Below the pieces are notes generated by a model. The model saw only the letters and a list, made by a program, of their open reading frames with translations, had not been told where the DNA came from and made no database searches. The position numbers were made by a program, and so were the translations under genes. From positions 1,302,001-1,366,000 of the forward strand of contig NZ_JAPEPO010000002.1 of the NCBI RefSeq assembly GCF_026340095.1: a DNA stretch of 64,000 nt. The letters are read 5' to 3'. This stretch comes from Streptomyces sp. NBC_01446. GTDB lineage: Bacteria > Actinomycetota > Actinomycetes > Streptomycetales > Streptomycetaceae. This document shows, in pieces, positions 50,892-59,532 of this stretch. Numbering within the stretch: position 1 is the first letter of the stretch; every line of letters starts with the position of its first letter.

Positions 50892-51179
50892 GTGCTGATC
50901 GTGATCGGCAGTGCCCGTGCCCTTCCCGGACGCCGTGCCGACCTGGTGTCGGCCACTCGCGCCGTCACCTCGCAGACCCGTGACGACCAGGGGTGCGAGT
51001 CCTACGGCTTCTACGCCGATCTGGCCGACGAGGACGTGATCCTGAGCCTGGAGGTGTGGCGCGACCAGGCCGCCCTCGATGCGCACATGGACCACCCGCA
51101 CACCCAAGAGTTCCTGGCCGCTGCGGGCCCGTTGATCGACGGCACGCCAACGATGCGCTTCCACACCGTCGCCGGCTGA
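50892..51179 (+). CDS. Antibiotic-biosynthesis-monooxygenase (ABM) domain protein
   Basis: A 95-residue dimeric alpha/beta-barrel protein of the ABM/YgiN quinol monooxygenase type. The order fits: a first strand IVIGSARALPGRRADLV, DDQGCESYGFYADLADEDV, then LEVWRDQAALDAHMDHPHTQEF, the family signature. GTG 50892 follows GGAGGACAGTC. Cofactor-free oxygenases of this kind oxidise hydroquinone or anthrone-like substrates. First gene of the operon, 36 bp before the FAD monooxygenase. Confidence 0.88.
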   Translation: MLIVIGSARALPGRRADLVSATRAVTSQTRDDQGCESYGFYADLADEDVILSLEVWRDQAALDAHMDHPHTQEFLAAAGPLIDGTPTMRFHTVAG

Positions 51180-51215
51180 TCCCTTCCCCACCGCTGCATC
51201 TCGACGAGGAGAACC

Positions 51216-52454
51216 GTGAGCGTCCCCGCAACGAAGCGAGGCCGGGTCGCCGTCATCGGCGCCGGTCCGGCCGGCATGGCCACCGCCCTGTCGGTCCACC
51301 AGGCCGGCCACGACGTCGTCCTCCTGGAGCGCTACCCGCAAGCCCGGCCGGCCGGCAACATCCTCAACCTGTGGCCGCCGCCGATCAAGGCGCTCGGCCT
51401 GCTCGGCGTCGACATCGCCGACCTGGGCGCCCCCTGCTATTCGGAGTTCCGCTCCGCGAAGGGCCGCACCCGGGTCCGGGTCAACCTGCCCGAGCACACC
51501 GTCGCCGACTACGGGGGCGGCTTCATCGGACTGCTGCGCCCGGAGCTCTACCAGCGGCTGCTCGCTGCGATGCCGCCCGGTGTCCTGCAGCTCAACCGCA
51601 CGGTGGAGAGCTTCGACCAGGACCAGACCGGCGTCCGGTTGAAGATGGCCGACGGCAAGACCATCGAGGTCGACGTGCTCGTCGGCGCCGACGGCATCGA
51701 CTCGCTGGTCCGTCGGACGCTGTGGGGCGACTCGCCCAAGCGGGAGCACAACCTGCACATCTTCGGCGGATTCACCTTCGACGAGGTCGTCGTCGCGGAC
51801 CGGGGGTTGTGCATCGTCTCCCACAGCCGGACGGTGCAGGGCAGCTGGACCTCGATCCGACACAAGGGCCGCCACGGGTTCCAGTGGTGGGTGCTGGGCG
51901 CACACGACGCCGCCACCACCTTCGACGGCGACCTGCACGCCACCGCGACGGCGATGGGCGCGGAGTTCGCCGCCCCGCTGCCGCAGCTGATCGCCGCGAC
52001 CGAGCCGGGCAACGTGCAACGCTGGGTGCTGCGCGACCGCAAGCCGCTCAAGCAGTGGTCCAAGGGCCGGGCGACCCTCGTCGGTGACGCCGCGCACCCG
52101 ACCTCCCCCTATGCCGCTTACGGCGCGGGGATGGCGACCGAGGACGGGTACTACCTGGGCCGCCGACTGGCCGGGCTCGACCTGAGCGACCACACCGCCG
52201 TCCGGGCCGCGCTCGACGCCTTCGAGGCCCCGCGCAAGCCGCACACCGCCCGCCAGGTGCAGCAGGCTTACATCCTGGGGAAGGTCTTCCACCACACCCC
52301 GGGTCCCCTGCAGAGGGTGCGGGACACAGTCCTGGACCGGACTCCCTTCCTGCAGAAGGTGGCCGGCGAGTCCTCTCCCGGCGAGATCCTGGCCCAGATC
52401 GCCGCGATCGACGAGGCCGAGAAACGATTCGTCGCCGTGCGCGCTGGGGCGTGA
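51216..52454 (+). CDS. FAD-dependent aromatic monooxygenase
   Basis: A 412-residue class A flavoprotein hydroxylase (PHBH fold). The FAD motif is VAVIGAGPAGMATAL (GxGxxG), with the acidic end VVLLERYP. The DG motif is VLVGADGIDSLVRR and the GD motif ATLVGDAAHPTSPYAAYGAGMATED. It would hydroxylate an aromatic or polyketide-like substrate with NAD(P)H and O2. The start has GAGGAGAACC before GTG. It follows the ABM gene closely and precedes the hydrolase genes. Confidence 0.9.
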   Translation: MSVPATKRGRVAVIGAGPAGMATALSVHQAGHDVVLLERYPQARPAGNILNLWPPPIKALGLLGVDIADLGAPCYSEFRSAKGRTRVRVNLPEHTVADYGGGFIGLLRPELYQRLLAAMPPGVLQLNRTVESFDQDQTGVRLKMADGKTIEVDVLVGADGIDSLVRRTLWGDSPKREHNLHIFGGFTFDEVVVADRGLCIVSHSRTVQGSWTSIRHKGRHGFQWWVLGAHDAATTFDGDLHATATAMGAEFAAPLPQLIAATEPGNVQRWVLRDRKPLKQWSKGRATLVGDAAHPTSPYAAYGAGMATEDGYYLGRRLAGLDLSDHTAVRAALDAFEAPRKPHTARQVQQAYILGKVFHHTPGPLQRVRDTVLDRTPFLQKVAGESSPGEILAQIAAIDEAEKRFVAVRAGA

Positions 52455-52571
52455 CGGCGCCGGGCGGGCTCGAGCGCATCGTCGGCCGGCCGCTCGGCGA
52501 CTACATCGCGCACCCGTAAACGACCGTCAGATCCCTTCCCCATCGCGCACCACTACCTCCTGAGGAATCTC

Positions 52572-53426
52572 ATGTTCGCGAAAATCAACGGTACTGATCT
52601 CTTCTTCGATGTCGTCGGATCGGGCCTCTCCGTAAGGGAGAAGAGCCTCGAACCGAAGCCGGTGCTGTTCGTTCACCACGGGGGCCCGGGCGGCGATCAC
52701 AGCCATTTCCGGCCATGGCTCGACGGCCTGCAGGACACGGCACAGATCGTCTACTTCGACCACCGGGGCACAGGACGATCCGGCCGCGCGGACGTCAGCA
52801 CCTACACGCTGGAGCAGATGGCCGACGACATAGAGGCGCTGAGGCTCTATCTCGGTATCGAGGCGCCTGTGCTGCTTGGCGCTTCATTCGGCGGCATGGT
52901 CGCTCTGCAGTACGCCATCCGCCATCCCGATTCGCTGTCGAAGCTGATCCTGGTCGACACGGCACCGAGCAACGACTATCACGCGCTCTCGATGAAACAA
53001 GTTGCGAAGGTGGCCAGCGCAGAGCAGATGGAGATGCTCAAGGACCTGTTCGCGGGGACCATCACCCCTGAGAGGTACGCCAGGTGGGCAGAGGTCGTCG
53101 GCCCCCTCTACTACCGCACGGTCCCGCCGCTGGCCGAAAGGGAAGCTGTGGACGCACGCGTCATAGCCGGACCCGAAGTGGCCGAACACGTCCTGAAGAA
53201 CGAACTTCCCCTCTATGACGTCCGTGCACAGCTGGGCGCCATTCACATCCCAACGCTTGTCGCCACGGGCAGGCACGACTGGGTCACCCCGCCGTCGCAG
53301 TCGGAAGAGATCGTGAAGGGGATTCCCCACGCGGACTTGCACATCTTCGAGAACTCGGGACACAACCCCTTGGTGGAAGAGACCCACGAATTCCTCGAGA
53401 CCATCGCCCGATTCATTCGGTCGTGA
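52572..53426 (+). CDS. Alpha/beta hydrolase (prolyl-aminopeptidase-like, S33)
   Basis: A 284-residue serine hydrolase. The oxyanion segment is VHHGGPGGDHS, the nucleophile elbow is LGASFGGMVALQ (Ser about residue 103), acid Asp in ATGRHDWVTPP and base His in ENSGHNPLVEE. The HGGPGG pattern is shared with proline iminopeptidases and some amidases. Base usage is less GC-rich than in resident genes (many A/T third positions), as in the next two genes. GAGGAATCTC precedes ATG. Confidence 0.88.
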   Translation: MFAKINGTDLFFDVVGSGLSVREKSLEPKPVLFVHHGGPGGDHSHFRPWLDGLQDTAQIVYFDHRGTGRSGRADVSTYTLEQMADDIEALRLYLGIEAPVLLGASFGGMVALQYAIRHPDSLSKLILVDTAPSNDYHALSMKQVAKVASAEQMEMLKDLFAGTITPERYARWAEVVGPLYYRTVPPLAEREAVDARVIAGPEVAEHVLKNELPLYDVRAQLGAIHIPTLVATGRHDWVTPPSQSEEIVKGIPHADLHIFENSGHNPLVEETHEFLETIARFIRS

Positions 53427-53580
53427 GACAAGGGAATCGCGTGAACGCGGTTCCCTGACATGGGGTCAGGTGCAGTGGCCGAAGCCGGCCTCGTCGAATA
53501 CCCCCGCATCGTGGCCGTCGGACGAGCCATCACCATGTCCGGCGGCCACGGTCACTTCACAGGAGCACTCGAAGCCTCGA
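53427..53580 (+). pseudogene. Vestigial copy of the neighbouring amidohydrolase
   Basis: Two pieces of the 54620 amidohydrolase recur here. ACAAGGGAATC-GC-GTGAACGCGGTTCCCTGA (two runs) mirrors the start AAGAGAATCAA-ATGAACGCGGTTTCCCTGA, with one T lost so that the frame stops after five codons. Then 53462-53575 reads AEAGLVEYPRIVAVGRAITM then SGGHGHFTG, matching EAGLVEGPRIVAAGRVITM then TGGHGHFMG at 55000-55080. Everything between and after is missing. Confidence 0.85.
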
Positions 53581-53611
53581 GGGCTCACACCGAATGCGAA
53601 GGAGCAACGTT

Positions 53612-54568
53612 ATGACTCGAGTTCCGTATGATGCCGAGCTGCAGTCCGCGGCCGAGCAGTTCATGGAGACCTACGGTCCGACCATGCCCGCTCACGTTGT
53701 CCCCTTCGCGCGGTCCCTTTTCGAACAGCAGGTGCCGGGACTGGACGAGCTCGTCGCCGGTCGCCAGGTCGCGGCACGCACCGTCAATGTCCCAGGTGAT
53801 GAAAGTGGTCCCGCATCCGCCGTGACCATCTTTTCGCCGGAGTCGCCCGCCGCTGGTGGCGGAGTGTTCTACATCCATGGTGGAGGGATGGTGATGGGGC
53901 ATCGGCTGGGCGGCGCGGACGAACTCGTAGCCTTGGTAGAGCAGTTGCAGGTGCCGGTTATCACCGTCGATTACCGGCTTGCACCGGAGGATCCGTATCC
54001 GGCGGCCGCGAACGACGTACGACGTACCTGGCTCTGGGTGGTTGAACATGCGGCTGAGCTCGGCGTTGACCCAAGCAGCCTGATACTCATGGGCGGAAGC
54101 GCCGGCGGAGGGCTGGCGGCCGGACTGGCTCTGCGTCTACGGGACGAGAAAATGCAGACGCCTCTGGCGGTCTGCCTGCTCTCACCGATGCTCGACGACC
54201 GGAATGAATCCGTTTCCAGCCACGACTACGATGGCACCTCGTTGTGGGACCGCGGCTCCAACCTGATGGGATGGGACGCCCTCCTGGGTGCGGAGCGGTC
54301 AACGGTTTCCGCCTACGCGGCACCAGCACGCGCCACCGATCTCTCCGGGCTGCCGCCTACCTATCTTGAAGTCGGTTCGTCCGAGGTATTTCGCGATGAG
54401 GTCAATGAATTCGCATCGCGACTGTGGGCCGCAGGAAACCTGGCCGATCTGCACGTGTGGGCCGGCGGTTTCCACGGCTTCTCCACCTTCGCGCCACAAG
54501 CACGGGTGAGCGTGGCATCCCTGACCACTCGTACCGATTGGCTGCGCCGGATACTCCTGTCCCGATAA
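53612..54568 (+). CDS. Hormone-sensitive-lipase family esterase
   Basis: A 318-residue alpha/beta hydrolase. The oxyanion motif is FYIHGGGMVMGH, followed by VDYRLAPEDPYPAA, nucleophile GGSAGGGLAAG (Ser about residue 165), Asp in EVFRDEVNEFA and His in AGGFHGFSTF. It probably hydrolyses a carboxylic ester in the cytoplasm; no signal peptide is seen. AAGGAGC lies before ATG. Lower GC3 than neighbours. Part of the transferred-looking core. Confidence 0.92.
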   Translation: MTRVPYDAELQSAAEQFMETYGPTMPAHVVPFARSLFEQQVPGLDELVAGRQVAARTVNVPGDESGPASAVTIFSPESPAAGGGVFYIHGGGMVMGHRLGGADELVALVEQLQVPVITVDYRLAPEDPYPAAANDVRRTWLWVVEHAAELGVDPSSLILMGGSAGGGLAAGLALRLRDEKMQTPLAVCLLSPMLDDRNESVSSHDYDGTSLWDRGSNLMGWDALLGAERSTVSAYAAPARATDLSGLPPTYLEVGSSEVFRDEVNEFASRLWAAGNLADLHVWAGGFHGFSTFAPQARVSVASLTTRTDWLRRILLSR

Positions 54569-54619
54569 GCCTCACTGACGCATCGGAAGATTCACTCGGG
54601 CGTAAGGCAAGAGAATCAA

Positions 54620-55834
54620 ATGAACGCGGTTTCCCTGATCACAAACACCCATCTCATCGATGGACTCGGAGGCGCTCCCCAAACCGGCACCAGTGTCCTG
54701 ATCGACGCAGGCCGCATCGCCTGGATCGGTCCGGACGAGAACGCCCCTTCCATCGGCGACAAGCCTGCAATCGACGGCAATGGGCACTCTCTGATCCCCG
54801 GCCTCATCAACTCTCATGTCCACTTGGCGAATGATGGCTCCGCCGATCTCTTCGAGCAGGTTGTCAACGACAGCCTGCCGATTGCCTCACTCCGCGCCGC
54901 TCAGAACGCCCGTTACACGCTTGCATGCGGCGTCACCACCGTGCGCGACTGCGGTGCGGCGAACGGAATAGTCATCGAGTTGGGCAAAGCGGTCGAGGCC
55001 GGCCTTGTCGAAGGTCCCCGGATCGTGGCAGCCGGCCGGGTCATCACCATGACGGGCGGCCACGGTCACTTCATGGGACGGGAAGCGGATGGTATAGATG
55101 CCATCCGCCACGCGGTCCGGGCGGAGATCAAGGGAGGCTCTCAGTTCATCAAGGCCATGGCCACGGGCGGTGTCCTGACGCCCGGAGTTCGCCCGACCCA
55201 GACCGCGTTGCTTGCCGAGGAACTGCGCACAGTAGTGCAGGAAGCTCATAACGCCGGGAAGCGAGCTGCTACACACGCGATCGGCCGGCAGGGAATCAAG
55301 AACGCACTCGACGCCGGCGTGGATTCAATCGAGCACGGCTATCACCTCGACGAGGAGCTCTTCACCCAGGCGATCGATCAGGGCACCTTCCTTGTGCCAA
55401 CTCTTCTCGCGGTCGATGGAATTGCCGAATTCGGGCCAGCCGGGGGCAGTCCGGGGTGGATGATCGACAAAGCGATATCGGAGCGCGATCGTAGCCGCGA
55501 GATGTTCCGCGCGGCTGTCCAGGCCGGGATGCGCGTCGCGGCCGGCACTGATGCCGGGACTCCCTTCAATCGTCATACCGACCTCCCCAAGGAGCTCGCG
55601 GTGATGGTCGCGATTGGCATGACGCCGATGCAGGCTCTCCTGGCGGCGACAGCGAATGCTGCCGCAAATCTTGATCTCCTCGACGAGATCGGCACCATCG
55701 AGGTGGGAAAGGCCGCTGATCTCGTGTTGCTCGACGGGGACCCGCTCGAGGACATCGGCGCTTACGGTCGACCGGTCCTGGTCGCGAAGGCCGACGTCAT
55801 TGCCCGCAACGACCTGATGGGAGCTGCACGTTGA
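54620..55834 (+). CDS. Amidohydrolase, imidazolonepropionase/prolidase-like (copy A)
   Basis: A 404-residue metal-dependent amidohydrolase. The metal site opens with LINSHVHLANDG (HxH). A carbamylated-Lys position FIKAMATGG, His sites in ATHAIGRQG and IEHGYHLDEE, and Asp in AAGTDAGTPFNRH follow, and the C-terminal strand is EVGKAADLVLLDGDPLEDIG. Such enzymes cleave amide bonds (Xaa-Pro, N-acyl amino acids, ochratoxin-like). Weak site AAGGCAAG. Base usage like the esterase. Its TGA overlaps the next small ORF by TTGA. Confidence 0.92.
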   Translation: MNAVSLITNTHLIDGLGGAPQTGTSVLIDAGRIAWIGPDENAPSIGDKPAIDGNGHSLIPGLINSHVHLANDGSADLFEQVVNDSLPIASLRAAQNARYTLACGVTTVRDCGAANGIVIELGKAVEAGLVEGPRIVAAGRVITMTGGHGHFMGREADGIDAIRHAVRAEIKGGSQFIKAMATGGVLTPGVRPTQTALLAEELRTVVQEAHNAGKRAATHAIGRQGIKNALDAGVDSIEHGYHLDEELFTQAIDQGTFLVPTLLAVDGIAEFGPAGGSPGWMIDKAISERDRSREMFRAAVQAGMRVAAGTDAGTPFNRHTDLPKELAVMVAIGMTPMQALLAATANAAANLDLLDEIGTIEVGKAADLVLLDGDPLEDIGAYGRPVLVAKADVIARNDLMGAAR

Positions 55835-55968
55835 AGGAACTGACCGAACTCGGGGTGCTCGACATCCTCGACGCGGAGAGTGCCTACAACGATGCGGTGG
55901 CGGTGGCCGAATCGCTCGCGCCGCTGGCCGTGTCCGCCCTGCACGACCTGGAGAAGGAGAACCGGTGA
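55831..55968 (+). CDS. 45-residue ORF coupled to both neighbours
   Basis: TTG 55831 overlaps the preceding stop (TTGA) and the TGA at 55966 overlaps the next start (GTGA), so ribosomes could pass through all three genes. The peptide begins with K-E-L-T-E-L-G-V-L, is acidic and helical (AVAVAESLAPLAVSALHDLE) and has normal GC3 bias. Either it is a real small protein, or it is the tail of a lost gene that was cut at the left boundary by the incoming amidohydrolase. No family recognised. Confidence 0.55.
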   Translation: MKELTELGVLDILDAESAYNDAVAVAESLAPLAVSALHDLEKENR

Positions 55969-57182
55969 CCGGATCCCTGATGCTGCGCAACGCCCGCCTG
56001 CTCGACCCGCTGTCCGGGGAGTACACCGAAGGCGACCTGCGGTGTGATTCCGGCCGGATCGTGGAGGCGGGGCCCGGTCTCACCGCGGCCGACGTGCCTT
56101 CGATCGACGTCCGGGGCGCGGTCGTGCTGCCGGGGCTGGTCGACGCGCACGTGCACATCACGGCGTCGACCGCGGACCTGGGCTCGCTGCCGTCGTTGTC
56201 ACCGTCGTATGTGGCCGCTCATGCCGCGCGCACGATGAGCCGGATGCTCGACCGCGGATTCACCACAGCCCGCGACGCGTCGGGCGCCGACTACGGCTTC
56301 GCCGACGCCCAGGCGGAGGGACTGTTCCGCGGCCCGCGACTGCTGTTCTGCGGGCGCGCGCTGAGCCAGACCGGCGGGCACGGCGACAGCCGCACCCGCG
56401 GCACGCAAGCGAAGGACGACCACCCGTGCTGCGCGGGCCTGGGCCGGGTGGCCGACGGCGTCGACGCGGTCCGCGCGGCCGCCCGCGACGAGCTGCGCAA
56501 GGGCGCCCACCACATCAAGGTGATGGCATCGGGTGGCGTCGCGTCCCCGACCGACCGCATCGACTCGACGCAGTACTCGGCTGACGAGCTGAGCGCGATC
56601 GTCGAGGAAGCATCGGCGGCGAACCGCTATGTGGCGGCGCACGCGTACACCGCCCGAGCTGTCAACCGCGCTTTGGAACTGGGCGTCCGTTCGATCGAAC
56701 ACGGCAACCTGCTGGACGATCGGAGCGTTTCGCTGTTCCTCGCCCACGAGGCGTTTTTGGTGCCGACGCTGGTGACGTACTGGGCGCTGAAGGAGGAGGG
56801 CCGCGAGCACGGGCTGCCGGAGTCGAGCTGGCGCAAGGTCGACGAGGTTCTGGGCGCAGGCATGGCGGCCCTGGAGCGTGCGGCTCGTGGCGGCGTGAAG
56901 CTGGTGTACGGGACGGACCTGTTGGGCGGCATGCACCGCCACCAGAACCACGAGTTCCGCCTGCGCGGCGAGGTCCAGACCCCGCTGGAGGTGATCCGCT
57001 CGGCAACGTCGACCGCGGCGGAGTTGCTGAACCTGACCGGGGAGATCGGGACATTGGCCGTGGGCGCGCACGCGGACCTACTGGTGGTGGACGGAGATCC
57101 GTTGGCGGACCTCGGGGTTCTGGCGGAGCCGAAGCACTTCCGCCACATCATCCAGGGCGGTGCGGTGGTTTCCGGGACCTGA
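55965..57182 (+). CDS. Amidohydrolase, imidazolonepropionase/prolidase-like (copy B)
   Basis: A 405-residue paralogue of copy A. The metal site is LVDAHVHITAST (HxH), Lys in HHIKVMASGG, His sites AAHAYTAR and IEHGNLLDD, and Asp in VYGTDLLGGMHRH. Before the Lys it carries a distinctive GGHGDSRTRG segment. GTG 55965 overlaps the previous stop. GC3 is high here, unlike copy A, which shows that the two were not acquired together. It probably acts on a related amide. Confidence 0.92.
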   Translation: MTGSLMLRNARLLDPLSGEYTEGDLRCDSGRIVEAGPGLTAADVPSIDVRGAVVLPGLVDAHVHITASTADLGSLPSLSPSYVAAHAARTMSRMLDRGFTTARDASGADYGFADAQAEGLFRGPRLLFCGRALSQTGGHGDSRTRGTQAKDDHPCCAGLGRVADGVDAVRAAARDELRKGAHHIKVMASGGVASPTDRIDSTQYSADELSAIVEEASAANRYVAAHAYTARAVNRALELGVRSIEHGNLLDDRSVSLFLAHEAFLVPTLVTYWALKEEGREHGLPESSWRKVDEVLGAGMAALERAARGGVKLVYGTDLLGGMHRHQNHEFRLRGEVQTPLEVIRSATSTAAELLNLTGEIGTLAVGAHADLLVVDGDPLADLGVLAEPKHFRHIIQGGAVVSGT

Positions 57183-57450
57183 CACCGGAGGAGACCGGGC
57201 AGCACGCCACCCGTTCGCCAGGGACGGCCGGGCTTTCGGGCGTGCCGGTCCACGAAGGCGCCGCCTCGGGCGGCCCGCGCCAACTGCCGCCTCCGCCAGC
57301 GCACTTCGTCAGGCGTGCGGAACAGCTCTCCGCCGGGCTCGGCGTCCCTGCGCCGGGACCTGGCTGAACGCTTCCAGGATGCGCGCGGCACGGGAGTGGA
57401 CCGACTCGTGGTGCGGTGGCTTCATCGCACGGCTCCCACGGACACCCGTT

Positions 57451-58392
57451 TCACCCGGCGCTGCCCTCGACCGGTCCGCCCTGCGGCTGCTGGGGCAGGC
57501 CCGCCCCGACCCGCACGGCGGTCTCACGCAGCCAGATGTGCGCGGCGTCGTGCGTATGCACGGGATGCCACCACATCGCTTCCTGCAAGGGCACGGCCGC
57601 GTAGGGAGGTTCCACGATGCGGACGGGGGCGATCGGTGCGAGCAGGCCGGCGAGCCGTGCCTGGACCATGGCGATCCGGCGGGTGCCTGCCACGAGCAGC
57701 GGCAGCAGCTGGAAGCTGTCGACGGACACCTCCACGCGCGGCTCCACCCCGAGCAGCCCGAGCTGGCGCACGGCCGGGGCGTCGTACGTCCGCTGGTAGG
57801 TGACCCACGGCAGGTCCGCCAGGTCCTCCCAGGTGAGCCGGTCCGCGACGGACGGGTGGTCGTCGGCGATCACGAAGACCCAGCGGTCGTCGTAGAGGTC
57901 GGTGGCGGGGAAGTCGCTGATCACGCCGTGCGGCATGAGCAGTCCATCGACGGTGCTGAGCAGGGTCGTGGTGTCGTCGACCACGGTGGGTGGGGTCTGC
58001 GCGAAACGCAGCCGGATGCCGGGAGCCTCCTCGTGCACGACGCGGGCGAGTTCGGCGCCGAAGACCGCGACGGCGTAGTCGGAGGCCACCAGCTTGAACT
58101 CGCGGCTCTCATGCGCCGGGTCGAACGTGGCCTGGCTGGAGAAGAGCCTCTCGATGACGTCGTAGGCGGTGGAGGTGCGTTCGAGCAGGACCTGGCCGAG
58201 GGCGGTGAGTTCGTAATGGCCGCCGACGCGGGCGAGCAGGTCGTCGTCGAAGTGCTTGCGCAGCCGGGCGAGCGCGGCGCTCATGGCGGGCTGGCTCAGT
58301 CCGACGCGCTGCCCGGCCCGGGTGACGTTGCGCTCCTCCAGCAGGGCTCGCAACGCGACGACAAGGTTGAGGTCCAGACGGGCCAGATTCAC
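57451..58392 (-). CDS. LysR-family regulator (NodD/PcpR-like)
   Basis: A 313-residue activator. The winged helix-turn-helix is in residues about 5-65 (LDLNLVVALRALLEERNVTR and AGQRVGLSQPAMSAALARLRK). The effector-binding domain follows in the NodD-type arrangement (FKLVASDYAVAVFG, DLADLPWVTYQ). GTG 58392 has AAGGGAAAG just upstream. It is divergent from the aromatic cluster and a LysR-type palindrome lies between, so it is the probable regulator responding to the pathway substrate or intermediate. Confidence 0.92.
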   Translation of the reverse strand: MNLARLDLNLVVALRALLEERNVTRAGQRVGLSQPAMSAALARLRKHFDDDLLARVGGHYELTALGQVLLERTSTAYDVIERLFSSQATFDPAHESREFKLVASDYAVAVFGAELARVVHEEAPGIRLRFAQTPPTVVDDTTTLLSTVDGLLMPHGVISDFPATDLYDDRWVFVIADDHPSVADRLTWEDLADLPWVTYQRTYDAPAVRQLGLLGVEPRVEVSVDSFQLLPLLVAGTRRIAMVQARLAGLLAPIAPVRIVEPPYAAVPLQEAMWWHPVHTHDAAHIWLRETAVRVGAGLPQQPQGGPVEGSAG

Positions 58393-58447
58393 GGGCTTTC
58401 CCTTGCTGTACGGCGTCGGACAACGCTGACCAGCGAACATCTGGAAG

Positions 58448-58466
58448 ATGGATGGACGCTATCCAT
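58448..58466. promoter_or_regulatory. LysR recognition site (T-N11-A)
   Basis: ATGGAT-N7-ATCCAT, a perfect dyad containing the T-N11-A core, 56 bp from the LysR start and 71 bp from the first catabolic gene: the normal place for the LysR binding site. Confidence 0.82.
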
Positions 58467-58536
58467 ACAATCGATTTCCCTGATCCTCGGTGGCGGGTTC
58501 AGATTAGTCCCACCGCAATATCAGGAGGACACGTCC

Positions 58537-59532
58537 GTGAAACCCGCTCCCGCATCCAAGCCCTTCACCGGCCCCTTCGCTCTCGCGACGCTCTCGGCCC
58601 CGAATGGCCCGGTGTTCCCCGCCCTGGTCACGTCCGACGAGCGCGTCGTCGACCTGCGCGACGCCCTGGGCGACGAGCGGTTGACCGTCCGTCGCCTCCT
58701 GGAGGACTGGCCGGCGGTACTGCCCCGGCTGCGGGCCCTGGCCGGCGACGAATCCGTAGAACGCAGGCCGTTGGCGCAGTTCCGGGCGCACGCGCCGGTC
58801 GAACCGCGGCAGGTGTTCCAATCGGGTGCCAACTACCGGCAGCACGTGATCGATCTGCACGTCGCCCATCGCGCCCCGGGCGATGACCGGCCGGAGGACG
58901 AGCGGCGCGCGGAGGCCGCCGAGATCATGGACCGGCGGGCGAAGGAGGATCTGCCGTACGTGTTCATCGGTCTGCCGAGCGCCATCACCGGCCCGTACGA
59001 CGACGTCGCACTCCCCGGATGGGCCGAAAGGCCGGACTGGGAGCTGGAGTTGGCGGCCGTGATCGGCCGCCCGGCGCACCGGATCTCCGTCGACGAGGCC
59101 CTTGAGTACGTCGCCGGGTACACGATCGCCAACGACCTCACCGACCGTGCGACGGTCTTCCGCCGGGACATGCCGCAGATCGGCACCGACTGGCTGCGCA
59201 GCAAGAACGCGCCCGGTTTCACCCCGCTCGGCCCGTGGATCGTGCCCACCGAGTCGATCGTCGACCCCGGCGAACTGCACCTGGTCCTGAAGCTGAACGG
59301 CGAGACCATGCAGGACGAGTCCACCAAGGACATGATCTTCAACGTGGCGCGCATGGTGTCCTACGCCTCGCAGAGCGCCCAACTCCTGCCCGGAGACCTG
59401 GTGTTGACCGGTTCACCGGCAGGCAACGGCATGCACTGGGGACGGCTGCTGCGCGACGGCGACGTGATGGACGGCTCCATCACCGGACTCGGCGCCCAGC
59501 GCACCCGCTGCGTAGCGGAGGCGGCGTCGTGA
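58537..59532 (+). CDS. Fumarylacetoacetate-hydrolase family protein
   Basis: A 331-residue FAH-fold enzyme that hydrolyses or isomerises ring-cleavage products such as acylpyruvates. The family opening is FQSGANYRQHVIDLH. The metal site and core follow in YVFIGLPSAITGPYDDV, DWELELAAVIGRPAH, YVAGYTIANDLTDRATV, WLRSKNAPGFTPLGPWIVP and LPGDLVLTGSPAGNG. GTG 58537 has AGGAGGAC upstream. The next start overlaps its stop (GTGA). First gene of the cluster, directly behind the LysR site. Confidence 0.93.
   Translation: MKPAPASKPFTGPFALATLSAPNGPVFPALVTSDERVVDLRDALGDERLTVRRLLEDWPAVLPRLRALAGDESVERRPLAQFRAHAPVEPRQVFQSGANYRQHVIDLHVAHRAPGDDRPEDERRAEAAEIMDRRAKEDLPYVFIGLPSAITGPYDDVALPGWAERPDWELELAAVIGRPAHRISVDEALEYVAGYTIANDLTDRATVFRRDMPQIGTDWLRSKNAPGFTPLGPWIVPTESIVDPGELHLVLKLNGETMQDESTKDMIFNVARMVSYASQSAQLLPGDLVLTGSPAGNGMHWGRLLRDGDVMDGSITGLGAQRTRCVAEAAS

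Noticed and set aside
57183..57450. Minus-strand frame reading RTPDEVRWRRRQLARAARGG
   Set aside because: It could be debris of a DNA-binding protein, but there is no start, stop or family match to support it.
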